64,000 bases of DNA from Metabacillus sp. KUDC1714 (GTDB lineage Bacteria; Bacillota; Bacilli; Bacillales; Bacillaceae): NCBI RefSeq assembly GCF_014217835.1, contig NZ_CP055263.1, forward strand, positions 1,439,001 through 1,503,000, read 5' to 3'. The position numbers and the translations under genes were made by a program. Shown here piece after piece: positions 24,156 to 33,328 of this stretch (positions within the stretch are counted from its first letter, which is position 1; every line of letters begins with the position of its first letter). Under the pieces are notes generated by a model, which saw nothing but the letters and a program-made list of their open reading frames with translations, was not told where the DNA came from and ran no database searches.

Positions 24156-25100
24156 TTAGTTTTCATAATCTAAAAATGGATCTTCGATTGTGATTTTTTG
24201 TGCGTCTGCATCACTAATACCTGCATATAAATCAGCTGTACCGTCTTGTTTACGGACTAAACCGCCACTAAAAACAACATCGATTAAATCAGGACGTTTT
24301 GCCGGACCCTCAAGGAAATTTGATCGTGTCGCAATTAACTTAATGTCTGAACAATCCCCAGTCTCCGGGTCAATCGCAAACACCATTGGGTAATAATGAC
24401 GATTTCCCTCGTCATCAAAATTCGCAATATGACCTAATACACCAATCAAACCATTTGCTAAAAGGTGAGCCTCATTTGCTCCACCCCATTCTTCATCAAT
24501 AAATTGATTTTCCAGCAATGGTGTCTTCTCAATTTCTTCGATCGTTAACTGCTCTAAAGAAGGCAGACGTCTAAAGCCAATCTTTCCTCTGCCACCTTTT
24601 TCACCTTGTGGACGAGTTAACATTCCGATTGAACCATCCTTTAGTTCAATTAGTCGTAAATCCTTCATTCCATCTGGACCCTGCGCAAATTCTGTTAAGC
24701 TAGCAATCTTATCACCTTTCAGAAAAACTGTGCGCCAGCTTAATGAATTCTCTAGCGTAGGATGTGGGAATATTTCGACTCCACCTAGTACAAGCTCTCC
24801 TGCTATTTTTGTAAAAAATGGATCCTGCAGCTTAAAAACAGGCGCACCTTCTCTTGGTGCCCATTCACCGTTTTGCTCAACAAAGAAATGGACCTCAGAA
24901 TGCTCACTGTCTCGTGACTCTACTCTTCCAGCAATCACCAGCTGTCCTTCATCTTCAAATGGAGCGGAAATATTGTAAACATCTTTATCTCCAACTCCTA
25001 TAAATCGTAGCTTTTCAGCATGACGTGGCTGTGCCTGCTGTTTGAATTCTTGCAATAAGTTCGCACATGTTTTCACTTCTGATTTGATATATTTACTCAT
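24156..25100 (-). CDS. DUF1861 family beta-propeller protein
   Basis: The 314 residues match DUF1861, a family related in fold to GH130 five-bladed propellers (VYNISAPFEDEGQLVIAGRV, DGMKDLRLIELKDGSIGMLT, RSNFLEGPAKRPDLIDVVFS). It starts in an ATGA overlap with the GH13 stop. The family often neighbours GH130 enzymes and may hold a mannoside hydrolase or phosphorylase activity, but I know of no firm reaction for this type. It is predicted cytosolic. Confidence 0.8.
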   Translation of the reverse strand: MSKYIKSEVKTCANLLQEFKQQAQPRHAEKLRFIGVGDKDVYNISAPFEDEGQLVIAGRVESRDSEHSEVHFFVEQNGEWAPREGAPVFKLQDPFFTKIAGELVLGGVEIFPHPTLENSLSWRTVFLKGDKIASLTEFAQGPDGMKDLRLIELKDGSIGMLTRPQGEKGGRGKIGFRRLPSLEQLTIEEIEKTPLLENQFIDEEWGGANEAHLLANGLIGVLGHIANFDDEGNRHYYPMVFAIDPETGDCSDIKLIATRSNFLEGPAKRPDLIDVVFSGGLVRKQDGTADLYAGISDADAQKITIEDPFLDYEN

Positions 25101-26713
25101 GCTTTATCTCCCTCTAGATATAGAATGAACGCTTCTCCTGGCTGAATGGTTCCGTCTACATTTTTCCTTTTATTTGCTAGTAAAATGTCAGTGACAGAAT
25201 GAGCTTCTGAAGGGAAAGGAACTTCTATCTCACCAAAATTGATCAAGACCATCATTCGTTCCCCTTTAGCCGACTTTATAAAATAGATCATGTCACCGTT
25301 TTTTTCTAACAACTCATATTCGCCATGATGTAAGGCTGGATGCATTCTCCTTAATTCCAGGAGCTTTTTATAATAAGAAAGAACCGAATCAAATTGGTTT
25401 AGCTGCTCTTTCACATTGATACCCTCACGAATTTCCGGAAATGCAATCCATGGCTTCACTGTTGAAAACCCACTGTATTCTGAGTTGTCCCATTGCATAG
25501 GTGATCTCGATTTATCACGACTTTTCTCATTGGCCATGACTAATGCTTCTTCCTTGCTTTTTCCGGCTGCGATCGCTAGGTCGTAGGCTGTTACTCCTTG
25601 AATGTCCTTCATTAAGGAGATGTCATGATGAACTAAATCACGCATACCAATCTCATCCCCATAATAGAGAAATGGAACACCTTTTGCTGTTAGCATAAGG
25701 GTCGCAAGCAGCTTTGCCCGTTCCTCCTCGATCCCTTCATCCCCGAATCGAGAAATATGACGCGGCATATCATGACTACTGAAAAATAAGGTTGGCAATT
25801 GATCTTCGTGATGAACGTCTTCCATTTTTCTTAATTGTTTAAAAATCGTATCCACATGAAAGGTTGGGATACTTCCGAGATTAAAATTAAACACAATGTC
25901 TAATTTGTTTTTCCCGCTATAGGTTGAGAGAACGTCAATTTCCTCTGATCCTACTTCTCCGACGATAACCTTGTCTGGAAATTGATGAACAAAGCTTGAG
26001 ATCTCTTCAATCAGCTCTAAAATCCCAGCTTGGTCTTTATCATAAAGATGGGTTTGCTGATTGTTTTCATCGACTGGATTGTTTTTAAATGTATCATTGA
26101 CCTTTAGAAAATTAATAACATCAAGGCGAAATCCATCAATTCCTTTGTTTAACCAAAAGGCCATCACCTCGAACATGGCATGCTTCGCTTCTTTGTTTGC
26201 CCAATTGATATCCACTTGTTCCTTGGCGAATGCATGATAATAATATTGTCCTGACTCTTCATTAAACTCCCATGCAGAGCCACCGAAAAACGATTCCCAG
26301 TTATTCGGTGGGTTTCCCTCAACAGGATCTCTCCAAATATACCAATCACGCTTCGGATGATGTGGATCTGAAATCGATTCCTTAAACCATTTATGTTCTG
26401 ACGACGTATGATTTAACACAAGGTCTGCAATGACCTTAATGCCTCGTTTATGTGCCTGTTCAATAAAGAATTCAAATTCAGCCATCGTTCCATAGTCTGG
26501 ATCAATCGCATAATAATCAGAGATATCATAGCCGTTATCCACTTTTGGAGACGTGTAAAAGGGTGTCAGCCACAAACCATCGATGCCAAGATGCGTAAAG
26601 TAATCTAGCTTCTCTGTGAGCCCTTTAAAATCTCCAATACCATCCTTGTTTCCATCAGCAAAGCTCGGCATATACACTTCATAAAAAACGGCTTTTTTCC
26701 ACCATTTCTCCAT
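25097..26713 (-). CDS. GH13 alpha-glucosidase, oligo-1,6 type
   Basis: This 538-residue GH13 enzyme has DLVLNH, GFRLDVINF with the nucleophile Asp, IVGEVGSEE with the acid Glu, and FFSSHDMPR. Val after the nucleophile suggests alpha-1,6-glucosidase or dextran-glucosidase activity, in contrast to Ala in the enzyme at 17038. It has no signal peptide. Its place among beta-mannoside enzymes is unexpected. The imported sugar may carry both alpha-glucosyl and mannosyl parts, or the enzyme may act on a different sugar taken up by the same transporter. Confidence 0.85.
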   Translation of the reverse strand: MEKWWKKAVFYEVYMPSFADGNKDGIGDFKGLTEKLDYFTHLGIDGLWLTPFYTSPKVDNGYDISDYYAIDPDYGTMAEFEFFIEQAHKRGIKVIADLVLNHTSSEHKWFKESISDPHHPKRDWYIWRDPVEGNPPNNWESFFGGSAWEFNEESGQYYYHAFAKEQVDINWANKEAKHAMFEVMAFWLNKGIDGFRLDVINFLKVNDTFKNNPVDENNQQTHLYDKDQAGILELIEEISSFVHQFPDKVIVGEVGSEEIDVLSTYSGKNKLDIVFNFNLGSIPTFHVDTIFKQLRKMEDVHHEDQLPTLFFSSHDMPRHISRFGDEGIEEERAKLLATLMLTAKGVPFLYYGDEIGMRDLVHHDISLMKDIQGVTAYDLAIAAGKSKEEALVMANEKSRDKSRSPMQWDNSEYSGFSTVKPWIAFPEIREGINVKEQLNQFDSVLSYYKKLLELRRMHPALHHGEYELLEKNGDMIYFIKSAKGERMMVLINFGEIEVPFPSEAHSVTDILLANKRKNVDGTIQPGEAFILYLEGDKA

Positions 26714-26730
26714 AATTTCCTCCGTGCTGT

Positions 26731-27561
26731 TTATTTAAGGGTAAACTGCATTCCCTCTTGGAATTTCTTCGCAAAGAAAAGGAACAGAATAATAATTGGC
26801 AATGTTAACAACACTGATGCAGCATACATTGGGCCTGGATAGCCTCCATATGGACCAAACATTTGCGATAATAGAACGTTCAGTGTAAGCATTTGATCAC
26901 TTCGAACAACAAGCATATCCCATAATAACTCTGTCCATCTTTCCATGAACAAGAATAAGAAAATAACAGCTGTGATTGATTTTGACATCGGCAGGACGAC
27001 CTTAAACATGATTTGCAGATTAGACGCCCCATCTAGTTTCGCCGCTTCAATAAATGTATCCGGAATCGCTCGGAAGAAGTTTGTGTACATAAAGACCGCC
27101 CATAAGCTCATTGCCTTTGGAATGATCATCGCCCAGTACGTATCATATAGACCTACATTTTGTACAATTAAAAACGTAGGAACCAATAAAATGATGGCTG
27201 GGAAAAACATTTGAAACAAAATAAGATTATTAACGGTTTCTCGACCTTTAAAGTTCATTTTTGCTAACGCATACGCTACCATGACGCCAGTCACCATCAT
27301 CAGAACGGTAGATCCTGCTGAAACGATGACACTGTTGAAAAAGGCTTGTATCCATGGTCTTGGTATGGCGACATCACCACCACCAAATAGCCACTGATAG
27401 GAACGTAACGAAAATTCTGTCGGAATCACCCGTTTATCAACCTGATCCCACGCCGCAAAAGAATTCAGAACCATATAGAGATATGGAAACACCATGATGA
27501 TTAGTAAGACAATCGCAACGATATATCGTAGGAGTAATCCATTTTTTTTAGACCCAACCAT
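26731..27561 (-). CDS. Sugar ABC permease (MalG/UgpE type)
   Basis: This 276-residue membrane protein has six helices and the EAA loop EAAKLDGASNLQIMFKVVLP. The start ATG 27561 lies inside the end of the preceding permease (14-nt overlap), with GGGGGAAA as ribosome site. It belongs to the CUT1 family. With its partner it imports the oligosaccharide used by the downstream glycosidases. No ATPase gene is present, so a shared MsmX-like ATPase is likely. Confidence 0.88.
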   Translation of the reverse strand: MVGSKKNGLLLRYIVAIVLLIIMVFPYLYMVLNSFAAWDQVDKRVIPTEFSLRSYQWLFGGGDVAIPRPWIQAFFNSVIVSAGSTVLMMVTGVMVAYALAKMNFKGRETVNNLILFQMFFPAIILLVPTFLIVQNVGLYDTYWAMIIPKAMSLWAVFMYTNFFRAIPDTFIEAAKLDGASNLQIMFKVVLPMSKSITAVIFLFLFMERWTELLWDMLVVRSDQMLTLNVLLSQMFGPYGGYPGPMYAASVLLTLPIIILFLFFAKKFQEGMQFTLK

Positions 27562-28429
27562 TGCGTTTCCCCCACATTTCTAATAATTTTCGAATAACAA
27601 AAATAGAAATAAACGTAACAACTGATGCAATAATTGCAACTGCTGACGCATAACCAGCCTGAAGATTTTTAAACGCTTGTGTAAAGATTTCCATTTGCCA
27701 TGTATTAGTTGCGTAATTTGGTCCTCCACCTGTTAATTGATAAACCTCTGTGAAAATCCCAAATGTCACACCTATTGATAAAATCAAAACGGTATAAATC
27801 GCTGGATAAAGTAACGGAAGAGTAATTTTCCAAAAACGTTGCCAAGGTGAAACACCATCAATGGCGGCTGCTTCGTAAATTTCCGAATTAATACTTTCAA
27901 AGCCTGATGTTAAAATTAAGGCATAATACCCTGTAAACTTCCAAGCGATAATAACGGCTACTACACATAACGCTGAGAACGGTGATCCTAACCAGTCGAT
28001 ATCAAGTCCGAGCTTTGTCCTTAAAAATGCATTAACCGGACTATTGTAAGAAAGGAGCCCTTTTACGATTAATGACGAAACAACACCAGATGCTAAATAC
28101 GGAAGGAAAAATCCGATTAAAAAAATACCTTTAAATTTAGGCAATCCATGAATAATTGCCGCAACAATGATTGATGAGACAATAACCAGTGGTACAAATA
28201 CTGCCATAAATTTAAAGGTTACAAAGAAAGCAGCTTGAACTCCTGGTGACTGAAGTGCTTTGATGTAGTTAGAAATGCCCTCAAAATTAATTTCTGGTGA
28301 TATTAAATCCCAATCGGTTGCCGATAAATACAATGACCACACGAGCGGAATGGCAAAGAAAATAATTGCATAGATAAGGTATGGACTGGCAAATAGCCAG
28401 CCCAATCCATTACTCTTAGTTGTTCTCAT
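27548..28429 (-). CDS. Sugar ABC permease (MalF/UgpA type)
   Basis: This 293-residue protein has six membrane helices and the EAA loop YEAAAIDGVSPWQRFWKITL. It starts at ATG 28429, sharing one base with the stop of the binding-protein gene (TAATG), so translation is coupled. It forms the CUT1 channel with the neighbouring permease. Confidence 0.88.
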   Translation of the reverse strand: MRTTKSNGLGWLFASPYLIYAIIFFAIPLVWSLYLSATDWDLISPEINFEGISNYIKALQSPGVQAAFFVTFKFMAVFVPLVIVSSIIVAAIIHGLPKFKGIFLIGFFLPYLASGVVSSLIVKGLLSYNSPVNAFLRTKLGLDIDWLGSPFSALCVVAVIIAWKFTGYYALILTSGFESINSEIYEAAAIDGVSPWQRFWKITLPLLYPAIYTVLILSIGVTFGIFTEVYQLTGGGPNYATNTWQMEIFTQAFKNLQAGYASAVAIIASVVTFISIFVIRKLLEMWGKRNGWV

Positions 28430-29760
28430 TACTTGAGATCCCCCTCAATGGCCTTTTTCATCTCATTCCAGCCTTTTTCAGGATCTACCTCCCCCTTAAC
28501 AACTGGGTTTACTGCGTGCTGTCCGATATATGTTTGTAACTCATTGTATTTCGCATTGTCAATTGAAGGAATGGCATTTGGTACAGCCTCTGCATACGGC
28601 TGTAATACTGGATTTTTTTCAAAGAACGTTGTAAATGCTTCATTAGTTGCTAAGTCATCACGAGCTGGCGGCAAGCTTGTTTTTTCTAACCACTCTAGGT
28701 CATTCTTAGGATCTGAATAAATCCATTTCATAAATTCCATTGCCGCTTTCTTTTGTTCATCTGTCGCAGATGCATAAATAACTAACCCTTTAGTATCAGC
28801 GAATGTTTTTACATTTTCAGTTGACATACCATCTGGAACTGGAGGTGCTGCAAGTGTAAAGGTTTCACCATATTTCATTTCCGGGAATTTCTCAGCCCAG
28901 TAGGTGAATGTCCACGGTCCAATGTCTGTGAAAATTCCTAAGCCCGTTTCAAATGGATCTGTTACTTGTTTTGCTAATAATGCATCTTCTTTTCGTAAAT
29001 TATCTATAAATGTTAAAACATTTATTCCCGCCTTATCATCAGCCACAAAATTGTTACCTTCAATAAAGTTATTTCCTTCTGACGCCGCATCATAAAGCAT
29101 AAAGAAGTCAAACCATCTCTTCCATGCTGTTGGGTCAGCTAAATCCGCTTTTGCCCACACATATTTTTCCGGATATTTTTCCTTAAGCTTCTTCGCAACA
29201 TCAAGCATTTCACTATATGTTTTAGGCGGTTCATTCACACCTAATTCTTTTAAAATATCAAGTCTCCATCCAAACAGCATTGGATTCGAGTAAATTGGAA
29301 GAACATATTGATTGCCATCAGCAAACGTCCAGCCCTTAACGGTTTCTGTCATATGACGAGCAGAAACAATCTCATCCCAGCCTTCTAATTCATTTAATGG
29401 TACTAGTGCTTTACTTTCTGCAAGCTGTGCAGCAAACCCACGATTAATATTTTCTGACATCGTTGGAGCACTTTTCCCTGCAATTGCTGATTGAATACTA
29501 GCTTCTGATGAAGGACTCTCTTTAATCGCACTTACATTGACCTTAATCTCAGGATTTTCCTTTTCGAATTCCTTCGCTACTGCTTCCCAATAAACTTGCT
29601 GAGTCGGGTTTGGAGCCGCCCAGAATTCAATGGTAGTTACACCGTCATTTCCAGCACCTTGCTCTGTGCCTTTATTTCCACAACCTGATAAAACAGATAC
29701 TGCCATTGTTGCTGCGAATAATAATGATGCGCCTTTTTTCAATGCACGATTCATCTTCAT
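28429..29760 (-). CDS. Sugar-binding lipoprotein of the mannoside locus
   Basis: The 443 residues start with a lipoprotein signal (lipobox VLSGC) and a short linker. A CUT1 family 1 solute-binding fold follows (TTIEFWAAPNPTQQVYWEAV, and NRGFAAQLAESKALVPLNEL). It is the first gene of the operon, directly after a cre site and next to LacI-type operators. The ligand is probably a mannose-containing oligosaccharide, judged only from the enzymes downstream. Confidence 0.88.
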   Translation of the reverse strand: MKMNRALKKGASLLFAATMAVSVLSGCGNKGTEQGAGNDGVTTIEFWAAPNPTQQVYWEAVAKEFEKENPEIKVNVSAIKESPSSEASIQSAIAGKSAPTMSENINRGFAAQLAESKALVPLNELEGWDEIVSARHMTETVKGWTFADGNQYVLPIYSNPMLFGWRLDILKELGVNEPPKTYSEMLDVAKKLKEKYPEKYVWAKADLADPTAWKRWFDFFMLYDAASEGNNFIEGNNFVADDKAGINVLTFIDNLRKEDALLAKQVTDPFETGLGIFTDIGPWTFTYWAEKFPEMKYGETFTLAAPPVPDGMSTENVKTFADTKGLVIYASATDEQKKAAMEFMKWIYSDPKNDLEWLEKTSLPPARDDLATNEAFTTFFEKNPVLQPYAEAVPNAIPSIDNAKYNELQTYIGQHAVNPVVKGEVDPEKGWNEMKKAIEGDLK

Positions 29761-29835
29761 ACCCCCAATTATTTTATAAAGGCGAAAGACTTTTCAATAG
29801 TCTTCCCAACTATAATGTAAGTTTTGTACATTTTT

Positions 29836-29849
29836 TGAGAACGCTATCA
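29836..29849. promoter_or_regulatory. cre site for CcpA upstream of the mannoside operon
   Basis: TGAGAACGCTATCA fits the cre consensus TGWNANCGNTNWCA at every position. It lies 76 bp upstream of the binding-protein start. It predicts glucose repression of the operon. Confidence 0.75.
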
Positions 29850-29955
29850 AATTTACTAAAAAAAATAGTATAATTGACTATAGTCATGCACAAAAACTTA
29901 CTTAATTAAAATTACTTTTTCAGTTACAAAAATTACTTTATTGATTATTGGTATT

Positions 29956-30086
29956 TTTGTAACCTTACAAACAACATTATTGCACCGCTCTCATGATAAG
30001 TCAACCTATTACTCTTAATTTATTCGATTTGTAATGTTGTTTGCATTTTATGTTGTCATGTATTATATTATCATTGTAACGTTACA
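29956..30086. promoter_or_regulatory. LacI-type operators in the divergent promoter region
   Basis: TTTGTAACCTTACAAA (29956-29971) is a near-perfect 16-bp palindrome and TGTAACGTTACA (30075-30086) a perfect 12-bp one. Half-sites TTTGTAATGT lie at 30029 and 30096. They share the half TTGTAA and are the likely targets of the LacI protein at 30174. The remaining divergent gap (29761-30173) is AT-rich with no further genes. Confidence 0.65.
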
Positions 30087-30173
30087 TAATTATATTTGTA
30101 ATGTAATAAAAATCAGGTTAAATATGAAACTCTCCTACTATAAATGATTTCAATAGAAAGGTTGGTCGTTCCT

Positions 30174-31196
30174 ATGGCAAAAAAGATCACGATGCAGGAT
30201 ATCGCAGATCGTTTACAAATATCAAAGAATTCTGTTTCACAAGCTCTATCTGGAAAACCAGGGGTAAGTGAGGAAACAAGAAGGATAGTCGAAACTGCTG
30301 CTAGAGAGCTAGGCTATGAATATACATCCGTCCGAAATCAATTACAGAAAAGTGAACAAAATAAGACTTTTGCACTCATCGCATCCGAATTTGCCTTCTC
30401 ACTTAAAAGCTTTTTTGGAGAAATCTATTTAAGTATTGAGAGAGAGCTCTCGAAGCAAGGGATTCATTTATTAATCCAGCCCATCAGTGAGCATGCCATT
30501 TCCGAACGTCAATTACCGTCATTTGTTCAAAATAAATCGGTTGATGGAATTTTAATTCTATCTCATTTAAGTACAGACTATATTAATGAAATCCTTTCAA
30601 CTAACATTCCTACAATCTTAATCGACCATCATCATCCTCATATTAACGCAGATGCGATCCTAACGAATAATCGCTTCGGTGCTTATACTGCAGTTGAACA
30701 CTTGTTGAAGTTAGGCCATAGGAAGATTGGGTTTGTCGGAAATACCTCCTATTCACCAAGCTATTATGAGAGATTAGAGGGCTACCGTTTAGCATTACAT
30801 CACCACGAAATAAAGATTGATCCAACCTTTATTCTATCTGATGTCCTTGAGGAAGATGAGGATCTTCGCATCTCCATGAGCAAATTACCTAAACAGCCCA
30901 CTGCATGGTTTTGTGTAAACGATGGATTTGGATTTCTTGTTTGCTCCTACCTCTACCACGCTGGCATCAAAATTCCCGACCAAATCTCGGTATGTAATTT
31001 TGACAATGGACAACTTTCACAAATATCCAATCCAAAAATAACAACAATGGATATTGATCTAAAGCTCTATGGAATAAAAGCAGTCGAACAATTAATCTGG
31101 AGAATCAACAACAAAGACGCTGTTTATCAAGAAATTCTATTACCAACTACTTTAATAAAGAGAGCTTCGACCGGTCCTGTTCTTACGCGGGACTGA
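30174..31196 (+). CDS. LacI-family regulator of the mannoside operon
   Basis: The start at ATG 30174 puts the LacI HTH (MQDIADRLQISKNSVSQALS) seven residues from the N-terminus, as usual; ATG 30144 would add ten unlikely residues. The 340-residue protein has an effector domain with LILSHLSTDYI and NNRFGAYTAVEHLLKLGHRK. It diverges from the binding-protein operon across 413 bp holding dyads. The inducer is unknown. A split family A repeat begins at its stop codon. Confidence 0.88.
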   Translation: MAKKITMQDIADRLQISKNSVSQALSGKPGVSEETRRIVETAARELGYEYTSVRNQLQKSEQNKTFALIASEFAFSLKSFFGEIYLSIERELSKQGIHLLIQPISEHAISERQLPSFVQNKSVDGILILSHLSTDYINEILSTNIPTILIDHHHPHINADAILTNNRFGAYTAVEHLLKLGHRKIGFVGNTSYSPSYYERLEGYRLALHHHEIKIDPTFILSDVLEEDEDLRISMSKLPKQPTAWFCVNDGFGFLVCSYLYHAGIKIPDQISVCNFDNGQLSQISNPKITTMDIDLKLYGIKAVEQLIWRINNKDAVYQEILLPTTLIKRASTGPVLTRD

Positions 31197-31382
31197 GGGA
31201 CAGGTTGTTTGTCCCTCCGCAAACCTAATAATATTAGAGTTAAAACACAATAATAAGACAGTTTGATCGACTCTGAAATTCAATAACCTAACCGATCAAA
31301 AAGCTTCAGGATCTAATAAAATTAGCATTACAATACAAAGGAAAAAGGGACATGGTTCCTGTCCCTTCGTCCCCCGTCCCCT
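31194..31382. repeat. Family A doublet split by a 115-bp insertion
   Basis: The left half (GAGGGACAGGTTGTTTGTCCC, then GCAAACCTAA) and the right half (AAAAAGGGACATGGTTCC then TGTCCC) match the continuous doublets at 12023 and 18711. Between them lie about 115 unrelated AT-rich bases (31229-31342) with an internal dyad TTTGATCG/CGATCAAA. Confidence 0.75.
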
Positions 31383-31395
31383 CCCTATCCTCACA

Positions 31396-31635
31396 TCAAC
31401 TAGCACGTTGAATAACACTTTTGGATATTCCTGTTACTCTTGATAACTGCCTTATGGTCACACCTTCCAATTCCTTAAGTATGGCTAAAGTACGGTCTCT
31501 ATCTCCTTTCTCCATTTTTTGTAACATACTAATATTTTCAATCCCTAATTTATTCAGATACTCTCTATCATCACTATCGGATACACTAGTTTTTACTTTG
31601 TAATCTAAACATTGATCATCATTAGATTCTTGCAT
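31396..31635 (-). pseudogene. C-terminal fragment of a REP-associated transposase (RAYT)
   Basis: This 79-codon frame contains DRDRTLAILKELEGVTIRQL followed by SRVTGISKSVIQRA. That is the C-terminal HTH found in Firmicutes RAYT transposases after the HUH domain. The catalytic HUH and Tyr part is missing, so it is a remnant. It lies next to a split family A repeat, consistent with RAYT and REP association. Confidence 0.6.
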
Positions 31636-31723
31636 TAGCTACTTCTATAATACAATATCTTCACCTTAAACCGTAATAGAGGCCTGGAGCAAATTGAATT
31701 ATTTACATAGCTTAGCAAAATAA

Positions 31724-31746
31724 AAAATCACGCTCTGCGTGATTTT
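31724..31746 (-). terminator. Terminator of the prolyl-4-hydroxylase-like gene
   Basis: AAAATCACGC (31724-31733) and GCGTGATTTT (31737-31746) form a perfect 10-bp stem with a three-base loop and T-rich flank on the minus strand. Confidence 0.85.
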
Positions 31747-31747
31747 C

Positions 31748-32404
31748 TTATCGAACTTTTTGTTTACGCATCCACTGAGTAGCTACCCATTTTTCTCCTT
31801 TAACAACAGGTGCTCCTCCGTGAAGGGTAAGGTCGTTAAGTTCGGTATTCTTATAAAAATATTCAAAGTACACAGCCATTCCTTTTTTGGGAGATACCGA
31901 AAAACCTAACTTAGGAAAATAAGTTTCTCCACCTTCTTCGACATCATTTAAGTACATAATTAATGTACTAATGCGATTATTTTTAGATGCTCTGCTGGTA
32001 GAAGCGAAATAATCGTGATGTGCTTTATATTCTTGGCCAGGTAAGTATTTTAAAATTTGAAGGCCTTCAGCGTACTCAATGGATAAACCCATTATATCAG
32101 AAATTCTCATTTCAATTTGATGTACAAGTTCGTTTTCGCTTTCTTCAAAAAACATGCTGCTGCTCGTTCTAATGTTGTTTACTTCACGTGCAGCGCCAAT
32201 TTTTGAGCGTTGCACTTTATCTTTAGATAGTTGTATGAGTTCGTCACATTCTTGGTTACTTAGGACATTCCCTAAAACTAGAACGAGAGGCTTTTCTAAA
32301 CGGGTGACAATATCAATCTCTCTATCTTTTAATTTAATTTCGCTCCCCGAATGATTAAAAATCGTTTGTTCTTTGGTCATTAAAGATGGATTATCTAGTA
32401 ACAT
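31748..32404 (-). CDS. 2-oxoglutarate/Fe(II) dioxygenase, prolyl-4-hydroxylase type
   Basis: The 218 residues match bacterial P4H-like oxygenases. A DSBH core carries the iron ligands HHD (in YKAHHDYFAS) and a distal His (LHGGAPV), with Lys in GEKWVATQW for 2-oxoglutarate. The NRISTLIMYLNDVEEGGETY strand is typical. Bacterial homologues hydroxylate prolines in collagen-like or other proteins; no such substrate is encoded nearby. It is a single gene with its own terminator and no signal peptide. Confidence 0.85.
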   Translation of the reverse strand: MLLDNPSLMTKEQTIFNHSGSEIKLKDREIDIVTRLEKPLVLVLGNVLSNQECDELIQLSKDKVQRSKIGAAREVNNIRTSSSMFFEESENELVHQIEMRISDIMGLSIEYAEGLQILKYLPGQEYKAHHDYFASTSRASKNNRISTLIMYLNDVEEGGETYFPKLGFSVSPKKGMAVYFEYFYKNTELNDLTLHGGAPVVKGEKWVATQWMRKQKVR

Positions 32405-32706
32405 CTTTCACCTGCTCCTCAAAAGACTCATTTTTTCTGAATTTTCACCTTATTATATGTAAGCGATTTCTTATAAGGATTATATCATGCAAGACAAAGA
32501 TGGTGCCGGCTTTTATTTTCCAAGTGGTACAACTAATACCTATAACAATATAAGTAGAATGATTGTTTCTCTTTGTAACAACACCGATAGCGACTAAGAA
32601 ACGTACTAGCTTATTATCGCTCTCGGAAACAAGTATAGTAGAATTTTCACTTTTTCTCATATTTCTATCAACTTTTGAGGTTGTTCTAGCTACGCCAAAG
32701 TCTATT

Positions 32707-32850
32707 CAGTCCACATGGAATTTTATTTTTACAGAATGGTTTCCACAATCGGGTTATGAACATAATGGATCAGTGGAATTCGAGCTGTATGATGAAAGAT
32801 GCTACGAATCAGAGAACAAAGAAATGGACATCTACATTCCTGTAAAAAAA
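32707..32850 (+). pseudogene. Fragment of an AraC/GyrI-type effector-binding domain
   Basis: The frame reads STWNFIFTEWFPQSGYEHNG and then VEFELYDERCYESENKEMDI, ending in YIPVKK. This is the conserved C-terminal end of GyrI-like effector-binding domains in Bacillus AraC regulators. The rest of that gene is absent. The surrounding 32405-33328 holds no other gene that I can recognise. Confidence 0.55.
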
Positions 32851-33328
32851 ACAGGCCGTTCAGGCATAAAATTCCCTATTATTCAATGGAGAGTAGCGTT
32901 AGGATAATGCAATTTACTATATTCAGGATATTCCTGTATACGTGAAGAATTAGATGTTGAAAGGATCTTCTTTAGTAAAAATCAACAAGTATCCAATAAT
33001 TGCAAAGTTATCAGGTTCATCAGTATGATCTTCCTTTTTCGTTAATGTTATTGAACTCCCTCAGTTTAATACGATTTTCTCACGAATACTTGCTTAATAT
33101 CTTTTCATAAATGCAAGGCATCCACTTTAAGAAACTAAATTGCTTAATCGTATTCGAATTTGCTTTTTTGCAGGCATCATTTTTATTATTATAAAACGTT
33201 TCAATCCTGTTACAAGTCTTAAAAAAGAGTGCATAATGTTTCTTTTTAGTAAGGTTTACTTTATAATGCGCACTAGATAATTTTTTTAGGGAAAAATTAT
33301 ACTTCTAGCTTAAGGAAGGAGATCGATT

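Noticed and set aside
32445..32660. Minus-strand frame of 71 codons
   Set aside because: No ribosome site, no recognisable family, and it overlaps the regulator fragment region; treated as chance.
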